A stretch of DNA of 64,000 nucleotides from Camellia lanceoleosa (GCA_025200525.1 CM045762.1:85031893-85095892), one strand, 5' to 3'. Shown: positions 10,733 through 23,059, counted from the first letter of the stretch. A program made the numbers and translations. Notes: a model not told the origin generated them from the sequence alone.

Positions 10733-11230
10733 ATCCCTCATTTTGTTGTTAGGAGAGAGGGAGAAAATTTTAGAAAACAAATTTTTGTTTCAAAAGTCTT
10801 GGGGAGAGAAAAATTTTTCTTTAAAAGGAAAAAAAAAGGAGAAAATTTTGTTTCAAAAGTATTAAAAAAAAAAAGAGAAAATTTTGTTTCAAAAGGAAAA
10901 AGAGAGAAAATTTGAAGAAAAAAAAAAAAAGAAGGAATTTTGTTTCAAAAAATCTTGAGGGTGAGATTGATTTTAAAAAATCTTGAGTTATTTTGAGAGT
11001 AAGAGGGCCTTTTCAACCAAAGCTTCCAATCAACCTTTCTATCCATTGATATATACCATCCAAAATTTTATAAAAGCTTAAACTTGAAACTTCTCGATGA
11101 GATTTCAAAGCATACTCCATAACCATGAGGGTGTTATGAAGAAAGTTTGGTAATCAGAAAATTCATCTTTTTCTCCAAATGTGAGTTTTTGCAATTTTCT
11201 CATTTATTTTATTTATATTTCTCTTGGCTT

Positions 11231-12375
11231 TAAATATGTGATATAGTTTGTTAGAAATGGTTGGTTGAGCCACCTGATGTAGTTTTCTTTATTTTGAATT
11301 TTGTTTCTTGTTTTAAATATGTGATATAGCTTGTTAGAAATAATTGGTTGAGCCCCCTAGTGTAGTTTCTTTATTTTGAGTTTTGCTTCTTATTTTAAGA
11401 GCGAATTACACTAACGGTCCCTATAGTTTGGGACTTGTGTCATTTTAGTCCTTGACTTTTCAATTGTGACACATTTGACCCTGAATTTTGAATTTTGTTT
11501 CAAATAAGGACAATTGAAGATACCATTGCTTAATTTTAAGGGCAAAATCGTCAATTTGATCAAATATAAACCAATTTGATAAAAATAAATGTCAAAAAAA
11601 AATTTTAATTTTTAAAAATTATTTCTACCCACTAAAGATAAAATTATGTAAAATTGATAAATTTTTTAGACGTTTATTTATTTATTTATTTATTTTTATC
11701 AAATTAATTTTTATTATGTGTTTGAATGATGATCATATAATGGGTAGTTTTTATTTTCATTAAATTAGTTTCTATTTTTTCAAAAGTCAAATATAACGAC
11801 AATTTTAATATCATTATTATTAAATCAAAAAATTCAAAACTAAAAATATTTCATATATTAAATATATTGATTACACATTAAAATTTTAACAACCACCCAT
11901 TACATGATTATCATCCAGGCACACAATAAAAATTAATTTGGTAAATAAAATAAAATAAATGTCTAAAAAATTTGTCAATTTTACATAATTTTATTTTTGG
12001 TGGATAGAAATAATTTTTTTTAATTTAAAAATATTTTTTTGACGTTTATTTTTGTCAAATTAGTTTATATTTTATCAAATTGACGATTTTGCCCTTGAAA
12101 TTAAGCAATGGTATCTTCAGTTGTCCTTATTTGGAACAAGATTCAAAATTCAGGGTCAAATGTGTTACAATTGAAAAGTCAGCGACCAAAGTGACACAAA
12201 CCACAAACTAAAGGGACAATTAGTGTAATTCGCCCTTATTTTAAATATGTGATTTAGCTTGTTAAAAATGGTTGGCTAAGCCACCTGATGTAGTCTCCTT
12301 ATTTTAAATTTTGTTTCTTATTTTACATATGTGATTTAGCTTATTAGAAATGGTTGGCTGAGCCACCTATCCTTA
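11231..12375 (+). repeat. Four 82-bp tandem repeats in LTR A, split by a MITE
   Basis: Units start with TAAATATGTGAT at about 11231, 11314, 12242 and 12324. Each contains a GAAATGGTTGG core and the phrase GAGCCACCTGATGTAG. Removing the 837-bp MITE and one 9-bp TSD restores the 82-83-bp register. Confidence 0.85.
11399..12235. mobile_element. MULE-type MITE forming a nearly full-length hairpin
   Basis: The element is flanked by a perfect 9-bp TSD TTATTTTAA (11390-11398 and 12236-12244), the size made by Mutator-like transposases. Its ends are inverted repeats (GAGCGAATTACACTAA and, reversed, GGGCGAATTACACTAA). The inversion continues inward almost to the centre, giving arms of about 400 bp. 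There is no coding region. A transcript would fold into a long double-stranded RNA. Foldback/MULE-MITE is my best class. Confidence 0.9.
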
Positions 12376-12526
12376 GATATTGTAAATAAATTCTTTGTAT
12401 GTTTTGTTAGATTTAGCTTGTTGTAATAATGTCCATTCTCTACTTTTTTTTATATCCTTTTTATTTACTCACTTTTTGTAGTTGTAAATAATATCATGTT
12501 TTCTCTTTTATCATACTGTAGACACC

Positions 12527-15500
12527 CCATTTTTTACCGTCCTTAAGACTTTGACGTCATCGTTTGTGCACTCGATGATTGTGCTTGTTTGTATTCATTT
12601 TGGGCGCCCGACGTCCTTGGCGGAGCGCCCTGACTTTGAGCCTTGAACCTTAACTGTTTTGTGCTCGTTTTTGGACCTAGAGCTTGTTGCCTCTAGCTTG
12701 GAAGAGAGGGTGACCTGTCGGCTAGCCTGGGATCTGTCGGCCATGGCTTGTACTTGTCGGCCACCAGTAGTGGCTGACGGCCATTGGTCTCCTTTTCTAG
12801 ATATTTGTTTGCCAGCTATGCCAGCTGTTGCTCACTGAGCTACATCTTCATACACGTGTATGGTAGGATGTATTCAAACTTAAGACTTGATTTTCTATAT
12901 ATAGGGGGTATCTTCCCCCATTTTGAGAGGTTAGACATTTTAGACCAAAAATCTCTCTCTCTCTCTCTCTCTTTGTATTTTGTGCCTTAAAGTCTAGTTT
13001 CTCTACACTTTTGCTCATCAACCCTTAATCAAACTTGGCCAACTTGGAGCTAAGGTCTCTTGGAGTCTTGTCTGTGCTCTAGAAGAAGGTTTAAGCTTGG
13101 ATTGTTGCTTAAATTGTGCTTGAGCTTCAAAAGGTAGTGTACTTCTTAGTATACTTGCTTTGAATACTTGTTTTGCCATCCTTTTGTATTGTTTTGGGGC
13201 CAATTGTTTTTGAGGCTTAAAATGATGGTTTGAGGCTATTTTGTGTTAAGGGGTAATCCACTTTTCTTGTTGCTTAATTGTTTAGACTTTTGCACCATTT
13301 TTCATCACATTCAAATCAAACTCTTTGGGCCTTTTGACCACTGAAATTCAAAGGTTTTTCAGTGATAAAAACCTTCTTTTGAAGTCCCAAATTGGAGAGG
13401 TTAGCCTCCCCTCCTTGTGTCTTGCTTGCATGCCTAGTTAGCCTCACATGTTAGCATGTTTTTCTAGCCTAACTTAGCTTTAGTCCAGCATGTTTTTGCC
13501 TCTGTTTTGACCTGCTTTAGCTCTTTTTTGGGCTTCTTGGGTCATTTGAGCTTTGTTTTGTATAGTTGTGGTGCAATTTCCTTCATTAGCTTAGTGCTTC
13601 TAGGCTTTGAGCATCATTTGTGTGTCTTGGTTGCATGTTTTAATGCTTTTTCATGCCTAATTCCAGCACTTAACATCTCTGCAACCTCCCTTTTTGCTTT
13701 ACTTTTTCATTTGTTTGAGGGTTGTTTCAACCTTAGGGTTGTTTAAGCTTGAGGTTGAGGCTCATCCTTAATGGTTTAATCCTCTTTTGAGGGTTCATTA
13801 CCAACGGCATGAAGCTTCCCTCACGTCTTGAACTACCCCTTGGTTGACACTTCTTTCGCTTTAGAAGACACTCACCAATGGACATAATCGATTAAAGAAT
13901 GAATCGGTAACGTAAAATGAGTAAACAAAGTGAACAAGCAAAATAGGCAAGATAAGCATCTTTCGTGTTGCATTGCATGTGTTCAAATCGGACGTTAATT
14001 TGAACACAAGGCAAATGGGACATTTCATACTCAAAGTGATGAAATGTGCCACTTTCCTTGGTCACCATCACCTTTGATCATGCATGATAGGGTGGTGGTC
14101 TTTTTGAGTCTTGTTTTGCACTCATTAAGCTTGTACAAGCTTGGTTCCTTAGCCATCATGCATGGAAAATGCTTGGTTGATGGTTTGAGGGCCAAGAGTT
14201 ACACTCCTTTGAGCTTATGCGATGATAAGGAAGGTAGCAGTACAAACACTCCTTGCAGCAAAATGGGATGATAAGGAAGGTAGCAGTACACTGCTTTGCC
14301 TCTGTTTGCTCTCTATTGCAGCAAAATGGGAAGTTCTGGATAGGGGTAGTCGACCGGCCACCAGCAATAGTCGACCATGCATATGTCCCTCGCCCCCGAT
14401 GCCATTTACTTGCTTTAGTTAGCTTAGAATAGCTAGTTAATTCAAGTGTTGTAATTAATTAGTTAGTCTAACTAGTTATTCGATTCCGGTTTGTAATAAT
14501 TAATTATCTTATAATAGTTAATTAGTTAATTCATTTCAATTGCTGTAATAATTAGCTTAGCTTAATTAGCGTAGCTAGTTAGTTAGTTTTTTCATTCGGA
14601 CCCTCCTTTGCGAAGGCGTAATGTCATAATAAGTGTGTGTGCGTGTGTGTATATCTTCCAACCCCACATCTTTCTCCCTTTTTTATTTAATCGCTTTTGA
14701 TGGTTAGATTAGGGATCATATTTCGATTAGCATACCTTATGCTTGCATGTTTGCATCCATTCATTTGTCTTGCATGCACTGAGACTCGGCGCATCATTCA
14801 AACTGCATTGCAATTTCAATATCTTCTTTGAATACATGTTTAATCGCATATTGTTCAAATTGATTCATATGCCATATTAGTAGCCAAACCTATCAATTAC
14901 ATTATTACATGTGTTGCATTAGGCATCTTGCATAGTTAGGATCATTCATTTTTCTAACTAGTTTTTGTTTTGGCTTGAAGTACTCGGTAAGTTTTATGCT
15001 TTAGCATACTTGCATGAGTGTGATTGCCATGTTGCCATGATAGCATGCTTGCCATGAGGCTATGTGCTTAAATGATTAACTGCATGAATGCTTGTGGATG
15101 AAGGCTTGCTGTTTGAATTGGAACGATTCAACGAATGTGCGTTTTAAAGCCCACTTTGTTGTGGCAAAATCATGTTTTAAGCCCACTATGTTTGGTGGCA
15201 AAATCCGCATCTTTAAGCTCATTTGAGGGTGGCAAATTCAAACCATTTTCGAAAATAAACATGAGTTGAATTGTTCCAAGTCTTGCGACTAATCTATACT
15301 TGCTTGTGTGCGTCACATAGTAAAGTTAGCTAATAACCGGAATAAGAACACAAAATGTTTATAAAACATCATATCATGATTAGTAGAAGCCAATCTTTGA
15401 TCGGGCAAGCGGGGGTGCTCATTTCAGGACCTTCCCCTCTCGTACCCAAATTCCCGAGCCAAGGCAACTTTGGTAATGACGGACACGTGGCCTTTGGCAT

Positions 15501-15759
15501 GAGTCAGGGTTTCCTAAATTTCGCCAAAACTAAAATATTTAGGTGGCGACTCTGTATCTGGCAAAGCAGTCTAATTTTGGCATTATTTGATTTAAAATCG
15601 ATTTTCCAAAAATGTTTGCCGGATTTGGACTCTTTGGTGATTATCAATTTCACATTGCACTTTGTGAGACTAGATTCAGAACCGCGGGAGTCCGAACTGT
15701 GAGGCTTTCTTTTCAAACCCTTTCCAAAAGGCGGGGCGCGAGAAAAAGGCGAGTCCACA
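12527..15759 (+). mobile_element. Solo LTR B (TGTAGACACCCC family) nested in solo LTR A
   Basis: It begins TGTAGACACCCC and ends GCGAGTCCACA, with a perfect 5-bp TSD CATAC (12522-12526 and 15760-15764). The 3233-bp body has no gag or pol. It contains T-rich transcribed-looking DNA, a (CT)n run at 12952-12972, and a local duplication at 14220-14340 (GATGATAAGGAAGGTAGCAG twice, GCAGCAAAATGGGA twice). Open frames within it are low-complexity Phe/Leu-rich reading of T-rich DNA. Confidence 0.9.
12713..12905 (+). promoter_or_regulatory. Solo LTR B promoter: CTGTCGGCC repeats and a TATA box
   Basis: Three or four copies of (C/T)TGTCGGC(C/T) lie between 12713 and 12782. A good TATA box, TCTATATATAGG, follows at about 12893-12904. 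The (CT)n leader begins about 50 bp further on. A retrotransposon U3-R promoter is the natural reading. Confidence 0.6.
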
Positions 15760-16771
15760 CATACTTATGTTTTACATCCATATTTTATGCATTTAAATTC
15801 GGCTTATTTCCATCTATGAGTTTAATCAATTTCTATGTGATTTTATACGCTACCCTATGTGTTGAAATGATTCATATGTCATGTATTAGTAGCCATATTT
15901 TTAGTTGCATTTTTGTATATGTATTGCATTAGAATTTTTTATCTAGGATCATGCATAATTCCCTAATTCTTTTTTGCAGCTTTCCGCGGGATGCCAATAA
16001 ATACTATGTAAGTGTTTATACTTTAGCATCCCTCTTGTGAGTATTTTTCTTACTATGTCTAAGTATCCTACCATGCGGCTACTTGTTTAAGTGATATATC
16101 TCTATAAATGCCAGTGGATGGAGGTTGTATTGTTTAATTTGGAATAATATCAATTTTCATGTTTGTGAACTCAATTTCTTTTGAGTTGTACATTATTCAA
16201 AACTTTTTCAAATATACATGAAATCAAATGTTCCAAAATGAATGACGCAGTCTATACTTGATTGTTTCACATAATAATTTTAGCATTTATTAATAATTAG
16301 AATATGAACATATAAAGTCAATAAAACTCATATCATGATTTAGTAGAGGGTGATCTTTTGATCGAGTGAGCGAGAGTGCTCAATTAATGACCTTCCCCCC
16401 TCATACCTAAGGTTCTAAACCAAGACATCTTTGGTTATGACGAACAGTGGCCTTGGCACGGGTCATGCGTTTCCTAGTTTTTCCAAGAAATTAGGTGGTG
16501 ACTCAGAGATCTGGTGATGCAGTCCATTTTTGGCAACGGTTTTGCACTAAAGTGGATTTTCTATAAAAGTTGTCTGATCTGGACTCTTATCTATGTTTCA
16601 CATAGCACTCGTGAGACTAGATCAAAGAAATCGAATGTCCAAACTGTTTAATGCGCTCGAGTAACCTTCGGGCGTGCGACAATGACTAAAAAAGTATGAA
16701 ATTATGTAATTTTCTTCTTTTGAAATGAATAATTTTATATATATCAAAATAAAACTTTCAATATTACAATC

Positions 16772-17391
16772 TGATGGGCATGGCCCAGGAGGGCCCAACC
16801 TACGGTTGTTGTCTTGGGTTGCCCAAACAGCCACTTGGCCAAAGTTCAGCAGTTGAAGTCCAACAACAGGTCCAATGGAGAAGCTGCACTGGTCCAGGCC
16901 CAATTGCAATTAGACATGTGTTAGGTAGGGAGTTAGCTACGTAACAGACAAAGATTTTTAGAGTTATTGAACCCATACGCCAAGCATTAAATGAAACTGT
17001 CATGGCATTAAATGCAACAAAACCTCTCGCTTTGGGGCATAGTGAAACCACCATGACCGACGACAAATAGGCTATAGACTTTTGGCCAATGAGACGGCTT
17101 GAATGGATAAAGAAATGATTAGTAAAAGATATAAGAAAGCTTCTGAAGAACATTTGATAACAAGTAACTCTCTCTCTCTCTCTCTCTCTATTCTCAATAT
17201 TCTCTCTAAGTTCTTACTCTTGTATTATCAATCTAACTTGATCGTTGGAGGGTTCACAAGAAGGAACCATCCTCATTTCGGAACCTTCCTATTGGGCTTG
17301 TTGTAGGTGCAATTGACAAGATCAAGGACGGTCAACCCGTGAAGCATTGGATCAGTTTGACCCATCTCCTACCAACCAAACTGCATCGTCA
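16772..17391 (+). repeat. Gypsy-A 5' LTR
   Basis: TG...CA termini, colinear with 41948-42558, including the run of CT repeats near 17170-17190 that is shorter in the 3' copy. Confidence 0.95.
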
Positions 17392-17392
17392 G

Positions 17393-17409
17393 TTGGCGCC
17401 GTTTGTGGG
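17393..17409 (+). other. Gypsy-A primer binding site
   Basis: TTGGCGCCGTTTGTGGG lies one base after the LTR. It is the TGGCGCCG-type site common in plant Ty3/Gypsy elements. I did not assign the tRNA. Confidence 0.85.
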
Positions 17410-17488
17410 AATACTTTTCCAGGCGACAGTTGTGTTCACCGCCACCATAAATGGTTCTCCTCCCACTCACCTTCAATCGTTGGAGTGA

Positions 17489-18960
17489 ATGGTTACGACG
17501 CGATCTATGGCTTCGCAGCGCACTACCGGGAACCCTCAAACCAAGTCCTCTAGCCCAAAAAATCCACCTCCATATTTCACAGAGCTCACAAATAGTATCA
17601 ACCACCTAGCAAAACAGAACCAAGCCTTGATCAATGCTTTACTTCGGCGTGAACTACTCATCCCTCTACCTTTACCACCACAAGTTATCCCCTTGAACCA
17701 CGATCAAGCCCAAAACCATCTTTCCAATTAGTAGCATACATCACAAGACCCATTCCTTCCATCCTCGTTCCACAAGCTCAATACCTAAGCAACCCAAATG
17801 ACCTACTATTCCCCCCCCCGGCAGAGGTCGCATCTACATCCAAATGACTCTCAGCCTTTCCATAATCAGCCATGGCAAAACCTCTCTGTCGCTCATGAAG
17901 GGGAAGCTAGCAGTGTCCAACCTCCCCTCCTCACCAGAGGAGATAACGTTCCAGGTTGGGACGAGGAGCTACGTGTTGTCAAGCTTTAACTGCAAGGGGT
18001 CATACAGAACATGTAGTCCAAGCCATCCTCTACAGCTGATTCCCCATTTACCGCCTCTATCACGAATAAGCCTCTACCTCCCAAGTTTAAGATGCCGTTG
18101 ATCGACACCTTCGACAGCACTGCTAACTCTGTTGATCACTTAGAGGCCTACAAGACTCTCATGGTCCTTCACGCTTTCCTGATGAGATCATGTGTCATGC
18201 CTTCCTAGTCACGTTAAAGGGATTGACACAACTTTGGTTTAGTCAGCTTAAGCCTGACTCTATCACCTCTTTTGACCAATTGAGTAAGTCTCTTTTGAGT
18301 CATTTCATCAGCGCTCAACGGCAACAGCATTTGGCGACCCAACTGTTGAATATCCAACAAATAGAAGGAGAGTCTCTACGCAGCTTCCTCACTCGCTTTA
18401 ACACAAAAGCCTTACAAGTTAAAGAGAATGACGACAAGGTCATCTTAACAGCCTTTATGGCTAGTCTGCGTCCATCAGATTTCTTTTTTTCCTCTTCAAA
18501 AACCCTCCAACCACCATGGCGACCCTTCTAGCCAAAGCTCAAAAGTACATGAACGCTGAAGATTCTTTGGCGGTCTGCCAAGATTCTACTCTCAAACCCT
18601 CACAATCCAAAGAAAGATGCAAAGAGCCTGAGCCTGCACACTCCCAATACCCCAGCTGACCTTTCTGTTATTCTGACCAACCTCCGCGCTCCGCCCGACA
18701 GACCCTCTCTCGGCCCCTCAGCCAGAGTGATATACCCCTCTCAACCTGCCAATGGAATAAGTTTAAAACCAAATACAGCATGACCACACCTCAGATGGCC
18801 CTAACCATTAAAGACATCCTTAGCCAGGCAAGACTAGTCTAAGTATTGTCGCTTCCACCACGACCATGGCCATAACACTGAGGAGTGTATCAATCTCAAG
18901 GATCAGGTAGAGAAATTGGTCAAATAGGGTTGCCTAAGTCGATTTACCACTGCTCGACCC
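17489..18960 (+). pseudogene. Gypsy-A gag, degenerate
   Basis: The gag product would form the virus-like particle. Coding starts at ATG 17489 (MVTTRSMASQR, typical of this group) and is soon broken by stops and frameshifts. The capsid-like core is clear at 18190-18531 (WFSQLKPDSITSFDQLSK, then FNTKALQVKE). Near 18840-18905 a nucleocapsid-like Cys/His region reads CRFHHDHGHNTEEC. No continuous frame joins these parts, so no product is expected. Confidence 0.88.
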
Positions 18961-19271
18961 CATCAGAGGATGAGAACCGACCAGTAGAGGCAAAATGATA
19001 GACGAACTCCCCAAGGCAAGCCGACCAGCCTAGGTAGAATGATGATAGAGCCCAACAACAACCCTAAGCTTAAGAAGGACCCCTACCTCCGCTAGGCGAG
19101 ATCATAGTCATTGCGGAAGAACTCGCATACAGCGGACCATTATGATTGGCATAGCGAGCCGAGCTCAAAAAGATCAGACAATGGTTGGATAAAGAAGTGA
19201 AGAAGGTAGATTGACCCTATAAGCAACCCAAACAGTGGTCGAAACCCATCACTTTCACGGATTCAAACTGC

Positions 19272-21850
19272 ACACGAGTCCGATACCCTCATGATATCAT
19301 TTCTTCTTGTCGACAATGGCAGCTCATCTGATATTATCTTCCTCAATGCTTTCAAACAACTTAAAATTGGGGAAGAAAAGTTGTTACCCTTGCAGACCTT
19401 CCTGATTAGCTTTACAAGTGACTGAGTGACCTCTATAGGGTCAATTGATGTCTCAATCACCATTAGGGAATACCTCAGGTAGGCTACCCTCACATTTTTG
19501 GTTGTTGATTGCCCCTTCACTTACAACATAATTCTCACATCTCTTAATGAAATTTTTGACCTCTACATATCACTTGGCAATGAAATTTTTGATCAAGCAC
19601 GGGGTCAGTACTATAAGGAGGGAACAAATCATTGCCAAGGAATGCTATGTTACCTCCTTAAAGGAAATCAGAATGAAAGAGGCCATGATCATTGAGGGCC
19701 TCAATGCTATGGACGAAGAGGAAGTGATTCGGCTCACTGGCAGAGTAACCGCCCTCAATTGTTTCATCTCAAGGGCAACTGACAAGTGCCTTCCATTCTT
19801 CAAGGTGCTTAGGAAGGCTTTTACTTGGAATGCTAAATGCGATGAGGCATTTCATAAACTGAAGCAATGCATGGCTAACCCTCCTCTCCTCTCTCAAACA
19901 ATTCCGAGGGAGACCCTCTTCCTCTACTTAGCCGTTTCCAACATTATGGTCAGCATCGCCCTAATCAGAGAGGACGTTTCAATCTAACACCCAGTTCATT
20001 ACATTAGTTGAGCACTCAGGGAGGCAAAGAAGAACTATCCCCTGTTAGAAAAGTTGGCATTAGCTCTAGTCATCACCTCCAGGTGACTCTGGCCATATTT
20101 CTAAGCACATTCCATTGTGGTTCTCACAGACCAACCTTTGAAGAAAGTTATACAACAACCGGAGTCTTTTGGTAGGCTTATGCAGTGGTCGATTGAGCTA
20201 AGCCAATACGACGTTTCTTATCGACCTCGCACAGTCATCAAGGACCAAGTTGTTGCAGACTTCATCCTTGAGTTCACCAATATCACCCCAGATGTGCTTC
20301 CCCCAACAATCGGCACAGTGCCTGAAGAAGTCAATCCCTACTCTTGGACCTTGAATGTTGATGGCTCTTCTAGGAAGGAATGAAGGAAGTGGAGTCAGAT
20401 TAATCTTCACTACCCCAGAAGGCGAAGATTTCAAATGTGCCTTCCGCTTCCAATTTGAAGCAAGTAACAATGAGGCGAAATACGAAGCTTTGATAGTGGG
20501 CCTCAGACTGGCTAAAGATATTAAGGTGGACCATATTCAAGTATTCAGTGATTCTCAACTGGTGGTTGATCATTAATGGGGACTTTGATGCAAAGGAAGA
20601 AAAAATGAGATCCTACAGGGATATTACTCTACCCCTCACTCGTCTTTTTAACAGCTTCCACATCAAGCACATTCCAAGGTCTAAGAATTCCCAGGCCGAT
20701 GAGATGGCCCAATTAGCTTCGACAGACCAGTCAGACCTCAGTCGTGGGGTCAAAATTAAGTATCTGGCCCACCCAGCAATCTCCTAAGACCAACAAGAAG
20801 TCTATCTACTTCAAAATGAATATATCCCCTGGGCACGGGATATAATCCAGTTTTTGGAACAAAGGATGTTTCCAGAACATAGGAAGGAGGCAGATAAGAT
20901 CAGAGTTCGGTCAGCCAATTATGTTATTATCAAAGGGGTCCTGTATAAGCAAGGATTTTCATGGCCATATCTCAGGTGCCTTAATGCCGACCAAGCCACT
21001 TATGTTATACGAGAAATTCATGAAGAGGTTTGTGGAAATCACTCTGGGGGACAGTCATTGGCCCATAAGATCCTTTGCACGGGCTACTTCTTGCCCACAC
21101 TCAGCCAGGATACCAATGGTTTCATGCTCAAATGTAACAAATGCCAATGCTTTGCTAACATACCCCATGCCCCTCCAGCAGAATTGATTACACTTAGCAG
21201 TCCTTACTCCTTTGCCAAATGGGGAATCGAGCTAATAGGCCCCTTGTCAACTGGGAAAGGCCAAGTCAAGTTTGTTGTGGTTGCCATCGATTACTTCACC
21301 AAATTGGTGGAAGCAGAGTCCCTTGCCAAGATTACCGAGAGGAATACCACTAGATTTATTTGGCAGTCCATTGTGTGCAGATTCAGAGTTCCTCAGGCCA
21401 TTGTATCAAATATTGGAAAACAGTTTGATAACGCTAAGTTCAGGGAATTTTGTGAGGAGCTCAATATCAAGACATGTTTTTCCTCTCTAGGCCATCCCTA
21501 AGTTAATGGGCAAGTTGAAGTCACCAACCACTCCCTGTTCAAGATCATCAAAACTAAATTACAGAAAGCTAAGGGTCTCTGGGTAGAAGAGCTACCGAAT
21601 GTACTTTGGGCATATTAGACAACGACACGAACCCCCATAAGGGAGACTCCTTTTTGCCTAACATACAATGCTGAGGCAGTCATAAGGTAGCGTTATAACA
21701 GCAGAGTCAGACCCAAAGAATTCGCAGTGGAAGATCTAGTCCTAAGGGAATCAACTTTGGCCACTAAAAACCCAGCCTAAGGGAAGCTAGCAGCTAATTA
21801 GGAGGGCTCTTACATTGTCAAATCTAGGCCACGCCTAGGCACTTACCGTT
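19272..21850 (+). pseudogene. Gypsy-A pol, degenerate and lacking the reverse transcriptase core
   Basis: The protease is seen at about 19290-19640 (LVDNGSSSDII, with Asn after the catalytic Asp). The next recognisable part, near 19730, is already the end of the RT connection region (LTGRVTALNCFISRAT), followed by Ty3-type RNase H to about 20280. The RT palm with its YxDD motif is absent, a deletion of several hundred bases. A second RNase H domain (LNVDGSSRKE, FSDSQLVV) follows at 20350-20770. Integrase runs from 20854: zinc region, then a core in which the usual Asp pair is changed (WGIELIGPL and SNIGKQF). Stops and frameshifts are frequent. It could not have replicated itself in this state. 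Confidence 0.9.
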
Positions 21851-22520
21851 TTCAATAAAGTGAAGCCTTTTTCTCATGTCTCATTTATTTTATTGTCCTA
21901 TTCGACTCAGATCACTTGTTGTATTCTGTCTTTCGAATGTAATGTATAAGCTGACCTTGGCAAGACTTCATATTAATGAGAAAAATATTCAACTTTTATT
22001 GTCATGACCCAAACCTGTCCCTAAAAGTTTGGACATGACCGGCCTGAACTTAGGCCTCAACCCAGTTTCCTTACGTTTTACTCAACATTGGGGCCTGAAC
22101 AGAAGTAAATATAATATTAAAATAAAACATCCATTGAGCTGTGTCTAAATGCCAAGATCTTGATACATCATAACATACATAGGTACATAACATGTTCATA
22201 TATCATTTATACCCATTGAAATTACACGTTTAAGTCTACACAAAGGAGTAGCAACCTGAAAGTTAAATATAAGACAAGTCATTTAAAAGATTTAACAAAA
22301 TATGCCACCACATAGATCTCCTCAAAATAAAGCAGAAGGCCACTTCGGGTGAAGTCTCCTGGGTTGACCTAGGGTTGTCCTTCGGATTAAATACTTACAT
22401 AACACACATAAATATAAAATGAGCAAGGCTCAATGAATAATAGAAATGTAGTAAGGTTCACGTGATTCAGCATAATATGTGTAGATTATAACTTCACAAG
22501 TCATGTGCTTGTCTTAGTCA

Positions 22521-22656
22521 TGAACTCCTTCCAAAACGGCCTCGGGCCCAATATCATACGGAACAATCTTAGGCCCAACATATACAGAATGGCCTTAGGC
22601 CCAATATCATACAGAACGGCCTTAGGTCCAATATAATACAAAACGGCCTTAGGCCC
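22521..22656 (-). repeat. 27-bp tandem repeat in solo LTR C (continues at 33173-33235)
   Basis: Units of about 27 bp built on GGCCTTAGGCCCAATAT are repeated about seven times. Gypsy-B is inserted within the array: its TSD GGCCC is part of one unit. The remaining two or three units lie just right of Gypsy-B. Confidence 0.85.
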
Positions 22657-23059
22657 TGTGGAAGTCGAATAAGTAGAAGAGTCGGAAGATGCGTACCCCA
22701 GAAAGCAGATACTATTCGGCTTCATATTGCGTGACTAGGATGCCGAATACGTTAGGAAGGCCGAATAGCCGGAGGTCAGCAGCTCTGAATAAATAAAAGG
22801 GGAATAGGATAAAAGTAGGCTCAGGCCCCGAGGCCTAGAAAGCAAGTATAAATACAAGAACCACAGATTTAGAAAGGTATGCAAGAATCACTTCACTTAA
22901 CTTAGTAGAGAAGCTATCTTGAGTGTCTGAACTAACTTGTCCGTCGGAGTGCTAATTCCGGCACCCCCGACCGGAGTGTTTGTATCTTTTCAGGTGACTA
23001 GCTGAGGATCACTAGCGTCTCCCAGAATCTGAAGAGTATTTCCAAACCACTTCTCCACA
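22657..23059 (+). repeat. Gypsy-B 5' LTR
   Basis: It begins TGTGGAAGTCG and ends CTTCTCCACA. A likely TATA box AAGTATAAATAC lies near 22845-22856. The 3' copy is the same length. Confidence 0.96.

Larger units (their letters stand above)
10368..16681 (+). mobile_element. Solo LTR A (Ty3/Gypsy-type, TGTAGACATCCC family), interrupted by a MITE and by solo LTR B
   Basis: It begins TGTAGACATCCC and ends GCGTGCGACA. The flanks are ACGAC (10363-10367) and ATGAC (16682-16686), a 5-bp TSD with one transition. Without LTR B and the MULE MITE it is about 2.2 kb. There is no gag, pol, PBS or polypurine tract between the ends, so it is the product of LTR-LTR recombination. Its 3' third (15880-16620) is colinear with 14870-15740 of LTR B, showing the two are relatives. 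The family label rests on LTR size and end sequence, not on a coding domain. Confidence 0.87.

Noticed and set aside
13507..13746. 79-codon hydrophobic ORF, possible small membrane protein
   Set aside because: T-rich DNA within solo LTR B gives Phe/Leu/Ser runs by chance; no start context or conservation visible.
10368..16681. LTRs A and B as the two LTRs of one complete element
   Set aside because: B lies wholly inside A, each has its own TSD, and no PBS, gag or pol lies between them.
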